A stretch of 64,000 bases of DNA from Feifania hominis (GCF_014384765.1 NZ_JACRSP010000002.1:124001-188000), one strand, 5' to 3'; shown: positions 41,143-50,105, counted from the stretch's first letter. Notes: generated from the letters alone by a model not told the origin. Numbers and translations are program-made.

Positions 41143-41913
41143 CTTGCCGCTCTCGCGGCGTTTCGGTTCGGTTTTGCTCTCACGCTCGACAAATTTCATC
41201 ACCCGGTCGCGGGAAAAAAACACAACCACCGCCAGAGCCAGAATCACCCCCAGCACGATCAGACCCGTCTTGGAATCACCCCTCGAAAAGCGCTGCCCGG
41301 CGAGCGTACACACTGCAATCGCCGGTATTGACGCGAGCGCAATCGAGCGCAGATAGTTGAACAGCGGCACCTTTGTCCGCGCGAAGATATAGGGCAGAAA
41401 GCCATTTGGCAGCCCCGGAATCAGAAAGAGCAGGAACGTGACCCGCTCGATGTTCTTCGTCTCGCTGAGAAAGGCCAGATTCCACTTTCTCTTTTTTTCC
41501 GTTCGCTCCTCAACGGCCCGCTCCCTCTTTAAGAAAGGGGCAAACGCCTTGTGAAACTGGCGGATGATGATGAAGACAATGGCATTTCCCACCAAGTATC
41601 CGATGCAGCAGAGAATGGTGCCGAGCACAATGCCGTATGACAGGCCCGCGAGCACCTGAACTGCCACGGCCGGGAAAACCGTCGTGATGACCTGCAGCGC
41701 CTGAAGCGCCACGATGATTGGAATCCCCTTGCCGCCGTAGGCCTGCATATAGGAGGTGAGCTCCGCCTCGTCGTTGACGTGCTGCACCACGTTGATCAGC
41801 ACCGGCACAAGGTCCACACACATGACGGCAACAAGGCCGAGAAGCGAGACAATGAGTGTCAGCGGCAGAATATTCTCTTTTTTCAGCAGTCTGCGCTCAT
41901 GCTTGCGCTCCAC
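41140..41913 (-). CDS. TVP38/TMEM64 (VTT domain) family membrane protein
   Basis: 257-residue protein with about five helices and the VTT/SNARE-associated core: VLAGLSYGIVLGTILCCIGYLVGNAIVFII, then FLLFLIPGLPNGFLPYIFARTKVPLFNYL (about 88-115 and 160-190). The VTT family relates to DedA scramblase/flippase-like proteins handling membrane lipids or undecaprenyl phosphate. A basic N-terminus and a long basic C-terminus (KFVERESKTEPKRRESGK) flank it. Start is GTG at 41913 with AGGGGG upstream. Confidence 0.9.
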   Translation of the reverse strand: MERKHERRLLKKENILPLTLIVSLLGLVAVMCVDLVPVLINVVQHVNDEAELTSYMQAYGGKGIPIIVALQALQVITTVFPAVAVQVLAGLSYGIVLGTILCCIGYLVGNAIVFIIIRQFHKAFAPFLKRERAVEERTEKKRKWNLAFLSETKNIERVTFLLFLIPGLPNGFLPYIFARTKVPLFNYLRSIALASIPAIAVCTLAGQRFSRGDSKTGLIVLGVILALAVVVFFSRDRVMKFVERESKTEPKRRESGK

Positions 41914-42006
41914 ATCGGCACCCCCTGTCGCCTTGGTGATGGTCTATTGTACCCCATTTGAGCGCCAGTTACAAGATGCAGATGTGCGAGCTGCTGTGCC
42001 GTACGT

Positions 42007-42570
42007 TTAGACGAGCCCCGCCCTCTTGAGCAGCGGCACCACTTTGGACGCAATCAGCGCCGTCAGCAGGCAGGCTACAGAATCACTTGGAAGAAAGGTG
42101 ATGGAGCCGATTTGAATGACCCGCCAGAAGCTCATGGCACTGTGAAGATAGAAATTCGAGAGCAGATACATGTGAAGACAGCCGAAAAAGTGATTGGTCA
42201 GCATGCCGCACAGGCAGGCGACCAGCATGCCCACAAAGCCTCTGCTCTCGAGCTTACGGTAGACGGTGCCGATCACAAACGCCGCGAACACAAAGCCGAT
42301 GAGATACCCAAAACTCATCTCAAATACATAGGAGACGCCGCCGCCCTTTGTAAAAACCGGGAAGCCCGCAAGTCCGACGAGCAGATAACAGAGCTGTGAC
42401 AACAGCCCGCGTCTGGGACCGAGCAGGATGCCCGACAGCGCCACGAAGAAGAACTGCAGCGTCATGGGAATGACCGGCAGCGGAATTTTGATAAAGGCCC
42501 CTACAGCCGAGAGCGCCGCAAACAGCGCACACAGCACGATGGAACGCACGTTGTTTTTTGTGTTTGTCAT
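42007..42570 (-). CDS. bioY: Biotin transporter BioY (ECF S component)
   Basis: 187-residue, six-helix substrate-binding membrane component of the energy-coupling-factor biotin importer: FIKIPLPVIPMTLQFFFVALSG, GGGVSYVFEMSFGYLIGF and CGMLTNHFFGC. ECF ATPase/T components are not in the window and are presumably shared. It is the second gene of the birA-bioY operon (4-base ATGA overlap) and is under BirA control through the operator at 43605-43636. Confidence 0.95.
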   Translation of the reverse strand: MTNTKNNVRSIVLCALFAALSAVGAFIKIPLPVIPMTLQFFFVALSGILLGPRRGLLSQLCYLLVGLAGFPVFTKGGGVSYVFEMSFGYLIGFVFAAFVIGTVYRKLESRGFVGMLVACLCGMLTNHFFGCLHMYLLSNFYLHSAMSFWRVIQIGSITFLPSDSVACLLTALIASKVVPLLKRAGLV

Positions 42571-43556
42571 ATCTGTGTCTCCCGTCTTATTTTAATTTCC
42601 CCCGCGTAGAGAGTCTCAAGCCCCCCGCCCGGCAGTTCAACAACCAGGTGGCCCTCGTCGTCCAACCCGCGCAGCACAGCGGCGTACGCCTCCCCACCGC
42701 GCAGAATCGTAATGCGCTCGTTCACCCAGCACAGGTCGCGCCGGTAGTCCTCGAGCAGCGAGCCGCGTCGGTGTATGAAGCGCCCCTCGTCATAGAGTCT
42801 GTCAAATTCCCGTACCACGCCCGCAATGAGCGCCGCACGCGAGGGCGGTGCCGCGCAGTGCCGGTCGAGCGCTGTCGCGACGCCGCGCAGCTCCTCGGGG
42901 AGCTCGTCGCCGAGGCGGATGTTGATGCCGATTCCCGCAAGGACATACTGAATGCGCCCGCTCTCCGCCTCCAGCGCACTTTCGGTCAAAATGCCACAGA
43001 GTTTCTCTCCGTCAACCAGAACGTCATTGGGCCACTTGATCGACGGCCGAAAGCCGCAGAGCTTCTCCACTGCGTCCCGCACTGCCATGGCCGACAGCAG
43101 CGTGACAAAGTTGAGTGCATCGAGAGCAAAATGTGGCCTCAGCACAATGGTGAAATAGACCCCGCCGCCCTCGGGCGAGTGAAAGCGCCGCTCCATGCGG
43201 CCGCGGCCCGCGGTCTGCTGCCGCGCGACAACGAGCGTTCCATCGGCGGCGTCCGCCGCGACAGACTTTGCGTAGTTGTTGGTCGAGTCAAGCCGATCAA
43301 AGAGCAGAATCTTCTCTCCGAGCCGTGAGCCGCAAAGTTCCTCGCGCAGCTCCATCTCATCGAGCAGATCGAGCTGCGGCGGTATGCGGTAGCCTCCCGA
43401 TTGCAGCGGTTCGACGGGCGCGCCCTCGTCGATCAGCTGATGCGCTGCTTTCCACACCGCGGTGCGTGACACGCCGAGCGCCCTCGCAAGATCGCTCCCC
43501 GAAATTGTTTCGCCGCGCCGCTGGCGCAGCAGATGATACACTTCATCTTTGAGCAT
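42567..43556 (-). CDS. birA: Bifunctional biotin operon repressor/biotin-[acetyl-CoA-carboxylase] ligase
   Basis: 329-residue class II BirA. N-terminal winged HTH (about 3-62; ISGSDLARALGVSRTAVWKAAHQL), then the catalytic domain with the GRGRMERRF biotinyl-AMP loop (QQTAGRGRMERR), the KWPNDVLV segment and the LAGIGINIRL block; a C-terminal SH3-like cap follows (about 280-325). It attaches biotin to carboxylases and represses biotin uptake when biotin is abundant. ATG at 43556 follows AGGAGG by 6 bases. Confidence 0.95.
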   Translation of the reverse strand: MLKDEVYHLLRQRRGETISGSDLARALGVSRTAVWKAAHQLIDEGAPVEPLQSGGYRIPPQLDLLDEMELREELCGSRLGEKILLFDRLDSTNNYAKSVAADAADGTLVVARQQTAGRGRMERRFHSPEGGGVYFTIVLRPHFALDALNFVTLLSAMAVRDAVEKLCGFRPSIKWPNDVLVDGEKLCGILTESALEAESGRIQYVLAGIGINIRLGDELPEELRGVATALDRHCAAPPSRAALIAGVVREFDRLYDEGRFIHRRGSLLEDYRRDLCWVNERITILRGGEAYAAVLRGLDDEGHLVVELPGGGLETLYAGEIKIRRETQI

Positions 43557-43582
43557 CTGAATCCTCCTGTCTCTCAGCTGCC

Positions 43583-43611
43583 AGTGTATCGTCAAAGAAT
43601 CCAGTTGTCAA
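43583..43611 (-). promoter_or_regulatory. Promoter of birA-bioY
   Basis: TTGACA, 17-base spacer, TACACT on the minus strand. The -35 box lies within one arm of the BirA operator, so bound BirA would block RNA polymerase. Confidence 0.82.
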
Positions 43612-43636
43612 CTCATTTTTAAAATTTAGTTGACAA
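43605..43636. promoter_or_regulatory. BirA operator
   Basis: Perfect 9-bp inverted repeat TTGTCAACT-N14-AGTTGACAA, matching the long-spaced BirA box known in bacteria. It is upstream of a gene for a BirA with an HTH domain and a biotin transporter. Confidence 0.9.
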
Positions 43637-43717
43637 TCAGGAATTTTTATCAAAGTTGTCTGTGTAACTTTTACAAATTACACCATCAGAATTTGACAAA
43701 TTCATCAATAAGAGCCA

Positions 43718-43746
43718 TTGTCAAAAGTACCGTCTGCGGCTATGAT
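43718..43746 (+). promoter_or_regulatory. Promoter of the second MATE gene
   Basis: TTGTCA, 17-base spacer, TATGAT, about 55 bases before the GTG start. Confidence 0.72.
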
Positions 43747-43801
43747 AGTAGTGGTTTGAATCCGGCTACCCACATTTGAAAAACAGACGGAGAGTATCGC
43801 G

Positions 43802-45154
43802 GTGGACAAGGAACTTCTTCTCACAGGCAAAATTTCAAAGCTCTATCTTCGCTTCCTCCTGCCGACCGTGCTCGGCATGGTGACGCACTCGCTGTACTGT
43901 CTGGCCGACGTGCTGTTTATCTCCTTTGCTGAGGGGGGAACGGGACTTGCGGCACTCAACATTGCCATGCCGGTCTTCACCATCTATTCCGCCATCGGTC
44001 TGATGCTTGGCGTGGGCGGCGCGACCACCATTGCAGTCTGTGTCGGCCGTGACGATTCCAGTGGAGCGAACCGCGCTTTTACACTCACCGTTGTCGTCAA
44101 CCTGGTCTTTGGTGTCGGCGCGGCAGTGATCGGGTCGGTCTTTCTGACGCCCCTCGCCCGCCTGCTCGGGGCGGACGCGGTGCTTTTGCCCTATGTGCGG
44201 GCCTATCTGCTGCCCATTCAGGCGTCGTGCTTTGGCTACATTCTCTCGGCGACGCTCCAGGTGCTCGTGCGGGGCGATGGAAATCCGCGCCTTGTCATGA
44301 TAGCCACTGTCTCGGGAAATGTTCTCAATGTGGTGCTCGACTATCTCTTCGTCGTGCCGATGGGCATGGGTGTCTTCGGTGCGGCACTCGCTACGGCACT
44401 GTGCCCGTTTGTGAGTCTGGCAATTCTGTCACTTCACTTTCTCACCCGCCGCAATCACGTGGTTTTCACCCGCTGCTTCGCGCAGCTGCGGCTGCTTGCG
44501 CGCATCGTGAAAAACGGCTTTTCCGCCGCGCTGCTGGAGCTCTCCGCCGGCATTGTGATTGTGCTGTTCAACAAGGCGCTGCTCGCTCTCGGCGGCCAGC
44601 TCTATGTCGCTGCCTATGCGGTGGTCACCAACATTGCCTATGTCGCCAAGGGCATCTTCAACGGCATCGCCCAGGCGGCGCAGCCCGTCATCTCCGTCAA
44701 CTATGGCGCGAGGCGTTTTGAGCGGGCCGAACGGGCCGCCGGGCTGTCGGTGCGCACAGCACTCATCTTCTCAACGGCAGTCTACGCACTGTTTCTTCTG
44801 TTTTCACATATTGTTGTGCTTCCCTTTTCCCACGGTGACGCCGCACTCATCTCACTGAGCGCCCACGCACTGCGCATCTATGCGGTCTCTTTCCTGTTCA
44901 CGGGGGCAAACACCATGCTCATGTACTACTTTCAATCGGTGGAGCGCGCGGCGCTGTCCACCTGTGTCTCACTGCTTCGCGGCGTGGTTTTTGTCCTGTT
45001 TGGGCTGTGGGTGCTTCCCGCGCTTTTCGGTGTGACAGGAGTCTGGCTTGTGGTGACCTTTGCCGAGCTTGCAGCTCTTGCGGTCACACTGCCCATGTAT
45101 GCCTCCATTCACAAAAATTTTGCCCGCTCTACTGTGGTTACTGCCGCAGTATGA
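43802..45154 (+). CDS. MATE family efflux transporter (second copy)
   Basis: 450-residue MATE protein with 12 helices: GKISKLYLRFLLPTVLGMVTHSLYCLADVLFIS at the start (first ~35 residues) and NGIAQAAQPVISVNYGARRFERAERA in the second half. It is only distantly similar to the MATE at 1836-3158, so it is not a local duplicate. GTG at 43802 follows GGAGAG by 7 bases. Single gene with its own promoter and terminator. Substrate unknown. Confidence 0.9.
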   Translation: MDKELLLTGKISKLYLRFLLPTVLGMVTHSLYCLADVLFISFAEGGTGLAALNIAMPVFTIYSAIGLMLGVGGATTIAVCVGRDDSSGANRAFTLTVVVNLVFGVGAAVIGSVFLTPLARLLGADAVLLPYVRAYLLPIQASCFGYILSATLQVLVRGDGNPRLVMIATVSGNVLNVVLDYLFVVPMGMGVFGAALATALCPFVSLAILSLHFLTRRNHVVFTRCFAQLRLLARIVKNGFSAALLELSAGIVIVLFNKALLALGGQLYVAAYAVVTNIAYVAKGIFNGIAQAAQPVISVNYGARRFERAERAAGLSVRTALIFSTAVYALFLLFSHIVVLPFSHGDAALISLSAHALRIYAVSFLFTGANTMLMYYFQSVERAALSTCVSLLRGVVFVLFGLWVLPALFGVTGVWLVVTFAELAALAVTLPMYASIHKNFARSTVVTAAV

Positions 45155-45186
45155 CATAGTATTGCAAATTCCCATTCACTCACCGA

Positions 45187-45217
45187 CCCGCCGGGACGCC
45201 GCCCGGCGGGCCTTTTT
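45187..45217 (+). terminator. Terminator of the second MATE gene
   Basis: CCCGCCGGG/CCCGGCGGG stem with a 6-base loop, then CCTTTTTC. Confidence 0.85.
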
Positions 45218-45330
45218 CTCTCCTCGTTTCTACGAAAATCATCCTTTTTTTACCGTTATTAATAAATGAAAGCCTTTTCCGGCATGATATTATTAAAATA
45301 GTTATCGCTTTAATAAATAATGCTTGAGAG

Positions 45331-46068
45331 TTGGAAAAGGGTTTGAACATCGCAATCATCGATGATTCCTCTGCAGATCGCCAGTTACTGGAGGACTACA
45401 TCCGTCACTACTGTTCGGCGCATCACATGCAGGTGCACTGCAGTCCATATGAGTCGGGAGAGGCGTTTTTGGAGCAATTCGAAAGCGCTTTGTTTGATGT
45501 GATCTTTCTTGACATCTATATGAACGGTGTGGATGGCATCCATGTCGCCGAGAGAATCCGTGAGGTCGATGAGAGCTGTCTGATCATTTTTGTCACCACA
45601 AGCGACCACCACGCTGTCCGAAGTTATCGTGTCAGGGCCTTTGACTATCTGGTCAAGCCGTACGACTACCCATGTCTTGAGGAGACGATGGATCTTGTAA
45701 GCGCGGCCACTCATCAGAAATACCGCTACATTGAAGTCAAAGAGGGGCGCACTCAGACCCGTATTCTGCTTCACGACATTCTCTATGTCGACTACTACAA
45801 CCACTACGTCCAGATCCACACCAGGCAGCGCATGGTGCGAACGTATATGCCCTTTTCGGAATTTGCTCCCCTGCTGCTCGGGGAACCGCAGTTTCTCTGT
45901 TGTTACCGCAACTGCATTGTCAATCTTGATGAGGTCGCCCTGATGGATGAGACCGACTTTCTCATGACCGATGGAATCCGCATTCCCATTCTGCGCCGCC
46001 AGCGCGCCGAGGTCCGTCAGCGCTATGCCGACTATACCTTTGAAAAGCTCAAGTCAAAAAAACCTTGA
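45331..46068 (+). CDS. LytTR-family response regulator (orphan)
   Basis: 245-residue response regulator: receiver domain (about 5-125; IAIIDDSSADRQLLEDY, phospho-Asp in IFLDIYMNG, Thr in FVTTSDHH, Lys in LVKPYD) and LytTR DNA-binding domain (about 140-240; RTQTRILLHDILYVDYYNHYVQIHT, CYRNCIVNLDEV). LytTR regulators act on autolysis, virulence or competence genes. No histidine kinase gene adjoins. The start is a non-ATG codon; TTG at 45331 fits the reading frame, with TTG at 45343 an alternative. The upstream 110 bases are AT-rich and likely hold the promoter. Confidence 0.88.
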   Translation: MEKGLNIAIIDDSSADRQLLEDYIRHYCSAHHMQVHCSPYESGEAFLEQFESALFDVIFLDIYMNGVDGIHVAERIREVDESCLIIFVTTSDHHAVRSYRVRAFDYLVKPYDYPCLEETMDLVSAATHQKYRYIEVKEGRTQTRILLHDILYVDYYNHYVQIHTRQRMVRTYMPFSEFAPLLLGEPQFLCCYRNCIVNLDEVALMDETDFLMTDGIRIPILRRQRAEVRQRYADYTFEKLKSKKP

Positions 46069-46082
46069 TTGAATCTCTCTGG

Positions 46083-46115
46083 AAAGGGGGCAGGCCAAAA
46101 CGCCTGCCCCCTTTG
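46083..46115 (+). terminator. Terminator of the LytTR regulator gene
   Basis: AAAGGGGGCAGGC/GCCTGCCCCCTTT stem with loop CAAAAC. Confidence 0.8.
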
Positions 46116-46141
46116 CGATTACCCCATTGAAAACTCTCTTC

Positions 46142-46178
46142 TGTGGCAGCGGCTTTTATGCGCTGCCACATGATTTTT
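46142..46178 (+). terminator. Second hairpin with T-tail before the ku gene
   Basis: TGTGGCAGCG/CGCTGCCACA stem, then TGATTTTTG. It follows the first terminator by about 30 bases; a back-up terminator or a leader structure for ku are both possible. Confidence 0.6.
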
Positions 46179-46224
46179 GAGGAATCTGCCATACTAGTAC
46201 CATCAATTTTTACGGGGTGATCAC

Positions 46225-47025
46225 ATGCCAATTTCCCACAAGGGTGCCATCAGCTTTGGTTTGGTCCACATCCCCGTGGCGCTTCACACCGCCACGCAGG
46301 ACAACGACATTCGTTTCAATCAGCTTTGCAAATCCGATCTGTCGCGCGTACGGTACAAGAAAGTCTGCGCCGGATGCGGCGCTGAGGTGACCTCCAACGC
46401 CGACATCGTCAAGGGCTTTGAGTATGACAAAGACCAGTATGTCGTCATCACCGATGAGGACTTTGAAAAGATCAAAACCGAGCGCGACCGCTCCATTCAG
46501 ATTCTCCACTTCACCGATCTTGCCTCCATTCGTCCCATCTACTACGACAAGACTTACCATGTACTGCCTGAGGCCGGCGGCGAACGCGCCTTTTCTCTGC
46601 TCTGGCGCGCCATGCTCGACGAGCAGAAAGTCGCCATCGGCAAGACCGTACTGGGCACCAAGGAGACGCTTCTGTGCATTTTGCCCACCGACTCGGGGCT
46701 TCTCATTGAGACGCTGTTTTTTGCCGACGAGATCAGGAGTCTGCCCCGCGAGGTCAATCTTCCGGAGCCCGCTGAGCAGGAACTCGCCATGGCAAAGACG
46801 CTGATCTCCTCCATGGACCGCCCTTTTGAACCCGCCGCTTATCACGACGAGTATCAGGCGCGGCTTCGCAAGTTGATTGAGGACAAGATCGCCGGTCGCG
46901 AGGTGGTGACACCCGCTGCCGAGGCCCCCGGCAATGTTGTCGATCTGATGCAGGCTCTCAAGGCCTCCATCGAACAGCAGGGTAAAAAGCCACAGCGGGC
47001 GCCCCGCAAAAAGGGCGCGAGCTGA
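46225..47025 (+). CDS. ku: Ku DNA end-binding protein
   Basis: 266-residue bacterial Ku homodimer subunit that rings broken DNA ends in non-homologous end joining. Typical start: MPISHKGAISFGLVHIPV; then NQLCKSDLSRVRYKKVCAGCG and VKGFEYDKDQYVVITDEDFEKI. A basic C-terminal tail (KKPQRAPRKKGAS) is present, as expected for DNA and ligase contacts. It overlaps the ligase gene by one base (TGATG). Confidence 0.96.
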   Translation: MPISHKGAISFGLVHIPVALHTATQDNDIRFNQLCKSDLSRVRYKKVCAGCGAEVTSNADIVKGFEYDKDQYVVITDEDFEKIKTERDRSIQILHFTDLASIRPIYYDKTYHVLPEAGGERAFSLLWRAMLDEQKVAIGKTVLGTKETLLCILPTDSGLLIETLFFADEIRSLPREVNLPEPAEQELAMAKTLISSMDRPFEPAAYHDEYQARLRKLIEDKIAGREVVTPAAEAPGNVVDLMQALKASIEQQGKKPQRAPRKKGAS

Positions 47026-47996
47026 TGCCAGGCGGCGATCCCTTTCTCTCGCGCGCCTATCAGCCGATGCTCATTGGCGCTGACTCAGGCCCTTTCGATG
47101 ACCCGCAGTACACCTATGAGCTCAAGCTGGATGGCGAGCGGTGTCTGGCCTATCTGGATCCAGGGGCGGGTACAGCTCTGATCAACAAACGTTCGCTCTC
47201 TCTTCTCGACCGTTTCCCTGAACTTGCATCGCTTCACCGGCAGGTGGACAAACGCTGTGTTCTCGACGGAGAGCTCATCGTACCGGCTGCCGATGGAAGT
47301 CCCGACTTCGCACAGGTACAGCGACGGTCCCTGCTATCGAACCGCTTTAAAATCGAGCTTGCGGCGCAGCGCCAGCCGGCGAGTCTGGTCGCCTTTGATC
47401 TGCTCTGGCTCGACGGGCGGGAATTCACCGCCAAACCTCTGGAGGAGCGCTGTGACACTCTGGCTCAGACGGTGTACGAGTCGCAGCGGCTCGCCCTCTC
47501 GCGGCGCTTTTCCCAGGGTGGCCGCTCGCTCTTCGCTCTCGCCTGTGAGCGGGGGCTCGAGGGGATCATCGCAAAGCGGCGCGGCAGTCTCTACACGCCG
47601 GGCAAACGAACGCGCGACTGGGTGAAAATCAAAAATCTGCAAGACGACGACTTTGTCGTCTGCGGCTTCATCCGCAAGGAGCAAAATGTCACAAGCCTCG
47701 TCCTCGGTCAATACGACAATGGCGGCACGCTTCGGTACCGCGGCCATGTGACGCTCGGCGTATCCGGCCCTGACTTCCGGCGCATTGAGTCCGCGCCGCG
47801 CACGGATAAAGCGCCCTGTGTCCCGGTGCCGCGCGGCTCGGGCAATGAGCGGGCTATCTGGCTCGAGCCCACACTTGTGTGCAAGGTCCGCTACCTCCAT
47901 GAGACCGGCTCAGGGGGGCTGCGCCACCCAAATTTCGCCGGGCTTCGCGACGACAAGGCGCCGCACGACTGTCTCGTCCCTGAAAAAGTTGAATGA
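47025..47996 (+). CDS. ligD: ATP-dependent DNA ligase (LigD ligase domain only)
   Basis: 323-residue ligase of the NHEJ LigD type: adenylation lysine in motif I (YELKLDGERC), FPEL, LDGELIV, LVAFDLLWLDG, EGIIAKRRGSLY and TRDWVKIK, then an OB domain (about 210-320; VVCGFIRKEQNVTSLVLGQ). The polymerase and phosphoesterase domains of large LigD are absent. Coupled to ku, so the pair forms a minimal end-joining operon, plausibly for repair of spore or stationary-phase DNA. Confidence 0.95.
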   Translation: MPGGDPFLSRAYQPMLIGADSGPFDDPQYTYELKLDGERCLAYLDPGAGTALINKRSLSLLDRFPELASLHRQVDKRCVLDGELIVPAADGSPDFAQVQRRSLLSNRFKIELAAQRQPASLVAFDLLWLDGREFTAKPLEERCDTLAQTVYESQRLALSRRFSQGGRSLFALACERGLEGIIAKRRGSLYTPGKRTRDWVKIKNLQDDDFVVCGFIRKEQNVTSLVLGQYDNGGTLRYRGHVTLGVSGPDFRRIESAPRTDKAPCVPVPRGSGNERAIWLEPTLVCKVRYLHETGSGGLRHPNFAGLRDDKAPHDCLVPEKVE

Positions 47997-48080
47997 CAAT
48001 TGTTTACAGTTTGGTGACAAATCCCCTCGCTCACAGGCGTATAATGAGAGTAATTCAAATCAAAGGGGAATCAGATTTTC

Positions 48081-48476
48081 ATGAGAAACCGTCTGCTCCA
48101 GTTTATGGCAGGTCGCTGCGGGCCTGATGGGTTCAACCAATTTCTCAGCATCGCGGCGCTGATATGTCTTGTCATCAATCTGTTTACCGGCAGCGTTACG
48201 CTCTACGTCATCGCCCTGGCCCTACTCGTCTACTCTCTCTACCGGATGTTCAGCCGGAACCTCGCGCGCCGCTACCAGGAGAATATGGCTTACTACCGGC
48301 TGCGAAACCGGATCACCGGATGGTTTAAGGGCTTCGCCGAGCGCTTTCGCCAGCGCCGGACGCATCGCTTCTACCGCTGCCCCAGCTGCCGCTGCCGCGT
48401 ACGCGTGCCAAAGGGAGTCGGCAAAATCGCCATCACCTGTCCCAGCTGCCACAGAGAGTTCATCAAAAAAGCATAG
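48081..48476 (+). CDS. Small membrane protein with C-terminal zinc ribbon
   Basis: 131-residue protein: two membrane helices (about 20-38 and 40-56), an Arg-rich linker (RRYQENMAYYRLRNRITGWFKGFAERFRQRRTHRF, about 63-98), and a four-cysteine zinc ribbon (CPSCRCRVRVPKG...CPSCHREF). The organisation is common in clostridia (generic zinc-ribbon membrane proteins) with no known function. AAAGGGG lies 12 bases before the ATG. Confidence 0.72.
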   Translation: MRNRLLQFMAGRCGPDGFNQFLSIAALICLVINLFTGSVTLYVIALALLVYSLYRMFSRNLARRYQENMAYYRLRNRITGWFKGFAERFRQRRTHRFYRCPSCRCRVRVPKGVGKIAITCPSCHREFIKKA

Positions 48477-48506
48477 AGCTTACACGGCGCGCCTTTCAAA
48501 GAGCGC

Positions 48507-48540
48507 GAAAAAAGAGGCCCAATCGGGGCCTCTTTTTTTA
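48507..48540. terminator. Bidirectional terminator between the zinc-ribbon and XRE genes
   Basis: AAAGAGGCCC/GGGCCTCTTT stem with a short loop and T-runs on both strands. Confidence 0.88.
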
Positions 48541-48804
48541 CGGCTCATTTGGAAACTGCAGATGAAAATCTCTGAGCATGTCATTCTCATTGATTCTGAG
48601 CACCTGACACAGGCAGGCCAGCTCATAATCCGTGACAATTCTGCGGTTGTTTTCGATACGGCTGATCATCTGCTGGTCGATGTTGATGTCATAGGTCTGC
48701 ATACGCGCCGCAAGCTCTGTCTGGGTCAGACCAAGCTCTTTTCGAAAGTATCGCAGCCTCTTGGAAATGATATTTTTGTTTTCATTGAATTCGATCTTCT
48801 TCAT
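48538..48804 (-). CDS. Small XRE-family DNA-binding protein
   Basis: 88-residue HTH protein: ISKRLRYFRKELGLTQTELAARMQ, then QQMISRIENNRRIVTDYELACLCQVL, a Cro/CI-type helix-turn-helix occupying almost the whole protein. The ribosome site is weak. On the minus strand a GTGACG-N17-TATGCT promoter lies about 40-80 bases upstream. A role in controlling its own or neighbouring genes is only assumed. Confidence 0.82.
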   Translation of the reverse strand: MKKIEFNENKNIISKRLRYFRKELGLTQTELAARMQTYDINIDQQMISRIENNRRIVTDYELACLCQVLRINENDMLRDFHLQFPNEP

Positions 48805-48908
48805 ACGCCCACACTAAAGTAACGTTTTTTCTTGACTTTAGCATAGTATTTCCACGATTTTACGTCACATTAGCTTAACGTTGTTTTTAGGCGCATTTTT
48901 CTTGAAAT

Positions 48909-50105
48909 TCAGCGGTTTGCAGCGGTCGTTTTTCCGTGATCCTCAAGCCACCGCCGGGCGCAGTGGGCCAGAATTGCCGCGCCGAAAGGCAGCACATTCT
49001 CATCAAAGCGCACATGGGAGTTGTGGCTCGGATACCGCTTTCCACTCTCATCCGCCTGCCCCGCCGGCAAAAAGAGATAGCAGCCTGGAACCTCATCTGT
49101 CACGAGCGCGAAATCCTCGGAGCCCGACGTTCTCTCCCCGCCTGCCAGAGTGACGCCGGGGACAGGCAATTCGCCAATGAAGCGAAGTATATCCGCCGTC
49201 AGGCCTTTTTCGCAGATCAGGGGAGGCACCTCGGAGAGCATCTCCACTTCCGCCTCGGCGCCGAAGAGCGCAGCGCAGCCCTGCGCCACTTCGCGCATAC
49301 GCCGCACGAGATGCCCGCGCGCGGCCTCATCCACCGTGCGGATGGTTCCCTCGAGAACCGCACTGTCGGGCAGAATGTTCGCAGCAGAGCCCGCATGGAA
49401 CTGCCCCACCGTGAGCACACAGCGGCCGTCCGGGCCGACCTCACGCGCGATGAGCGACTGCAGAGCCAGATGCAAATGCGCGCCGACGTTGATCGGGTCG
49501 ATTCCCATCTGCGGCGTCGACCCGTGGGAGGCGCGGCCGGAAATGGTGATGCGAAAACCGTCGCACGACGCCATCAGCGCCGTCTCATCGTTGTAGCAGA
49601 CCATGCCGACAGGTCCGTCCGCCCCGACGTGGAGCCCGAACGCCGCGTCGACATGCGGGTCTTCCAGCACGCCGGCGCGCAGCATGGCCCCGGCTCCCTT
49701 GAAGATCTCCTCACCCGGCTGAAACATCAACTTGACCGTACCGCAGAGCTGAGTCTCGCGCTCTTTGAGAAGCTTTGCCGCGCCGAGCAGCATGGTGGTG
49801 TGCAAATCGTGACCGCAGGCGTGCATCGCACCGTTTTCAGACGCAAACGGCAGACCGGTCTGCTCGCAGATCGGCAGCGCGTCCATATCTGCGCGCAGCA
49901 AAATGACCGGCGCACCGCTGCCCACTGTCGCGACAATCCCGCTCTCACAGATCTCTTGGGGCTCATACCCGAGCGAGCGCAGCCGCTGCATGACAAGGGC
50001 GGTCGTACGGGGCAGCTTGAGGCCGACTTCCGGGTTTCGGTGAAGCTCGCGGCGCAGCTCGCTCAGCTCCGGCAGCAGCGCGAGCGCTCTCTCATAATCG
50101 GACAT
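48909..50105 (-). CDS. M20 family metallo-hydrolase (amidohydrolase, HipO/AbgA-like)
   Basis: 398-residue zinc peptidase-family enzyme that hydrolyses N-acyl or N-aminobenzoyl amino acids and small peptides. Signatures: RRELHRNPEVGL, RADMDALPI, ACGHDLHTTMLLGAA (zinc His and Asp), FQPGEE (catalytic Glu), and the SGSEDFALV/HNSHVRFDEN blocks. The start ATG at 50105 follows GGGAGG by 7 bases. The specific substrate is unknown. It is the last gene before the lower-GC accessory region. Confidence 0.9.
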   Translation of the reverse strand: MSDYERALALLPELSELRRELHRNPEVGLKLPRTTALVMQRLRSLGYEPQEICESGIVATVGSGAPVILLRADMDALPICEQTGLPFASENGAMHACGHDLHTTMLLGAAKLLKERETQLCGTVKLMFQPGEEIFKGAGAMLRAGVLEDPHVDAAFGLHVGADGPVGMVCYNDETALMASCDGFRITISGRASHGSTPQMGIDPINVGAHLHLALQSLIAREVGPDGRCVLTVGQFHAGSAANILPDSAVLEGTIRTVDEAARGHLVRRMREVAQGCAALFGAEAEVEMLSEVPPLICEKGLTADILRFIGELPVPGVTLAGGERTSGSEDFALVTDEVPGCYLFLPAGQADESGKRYPSHNSHVRFDENVLPFGAAILAHCARRWLEDHGKTTAANR

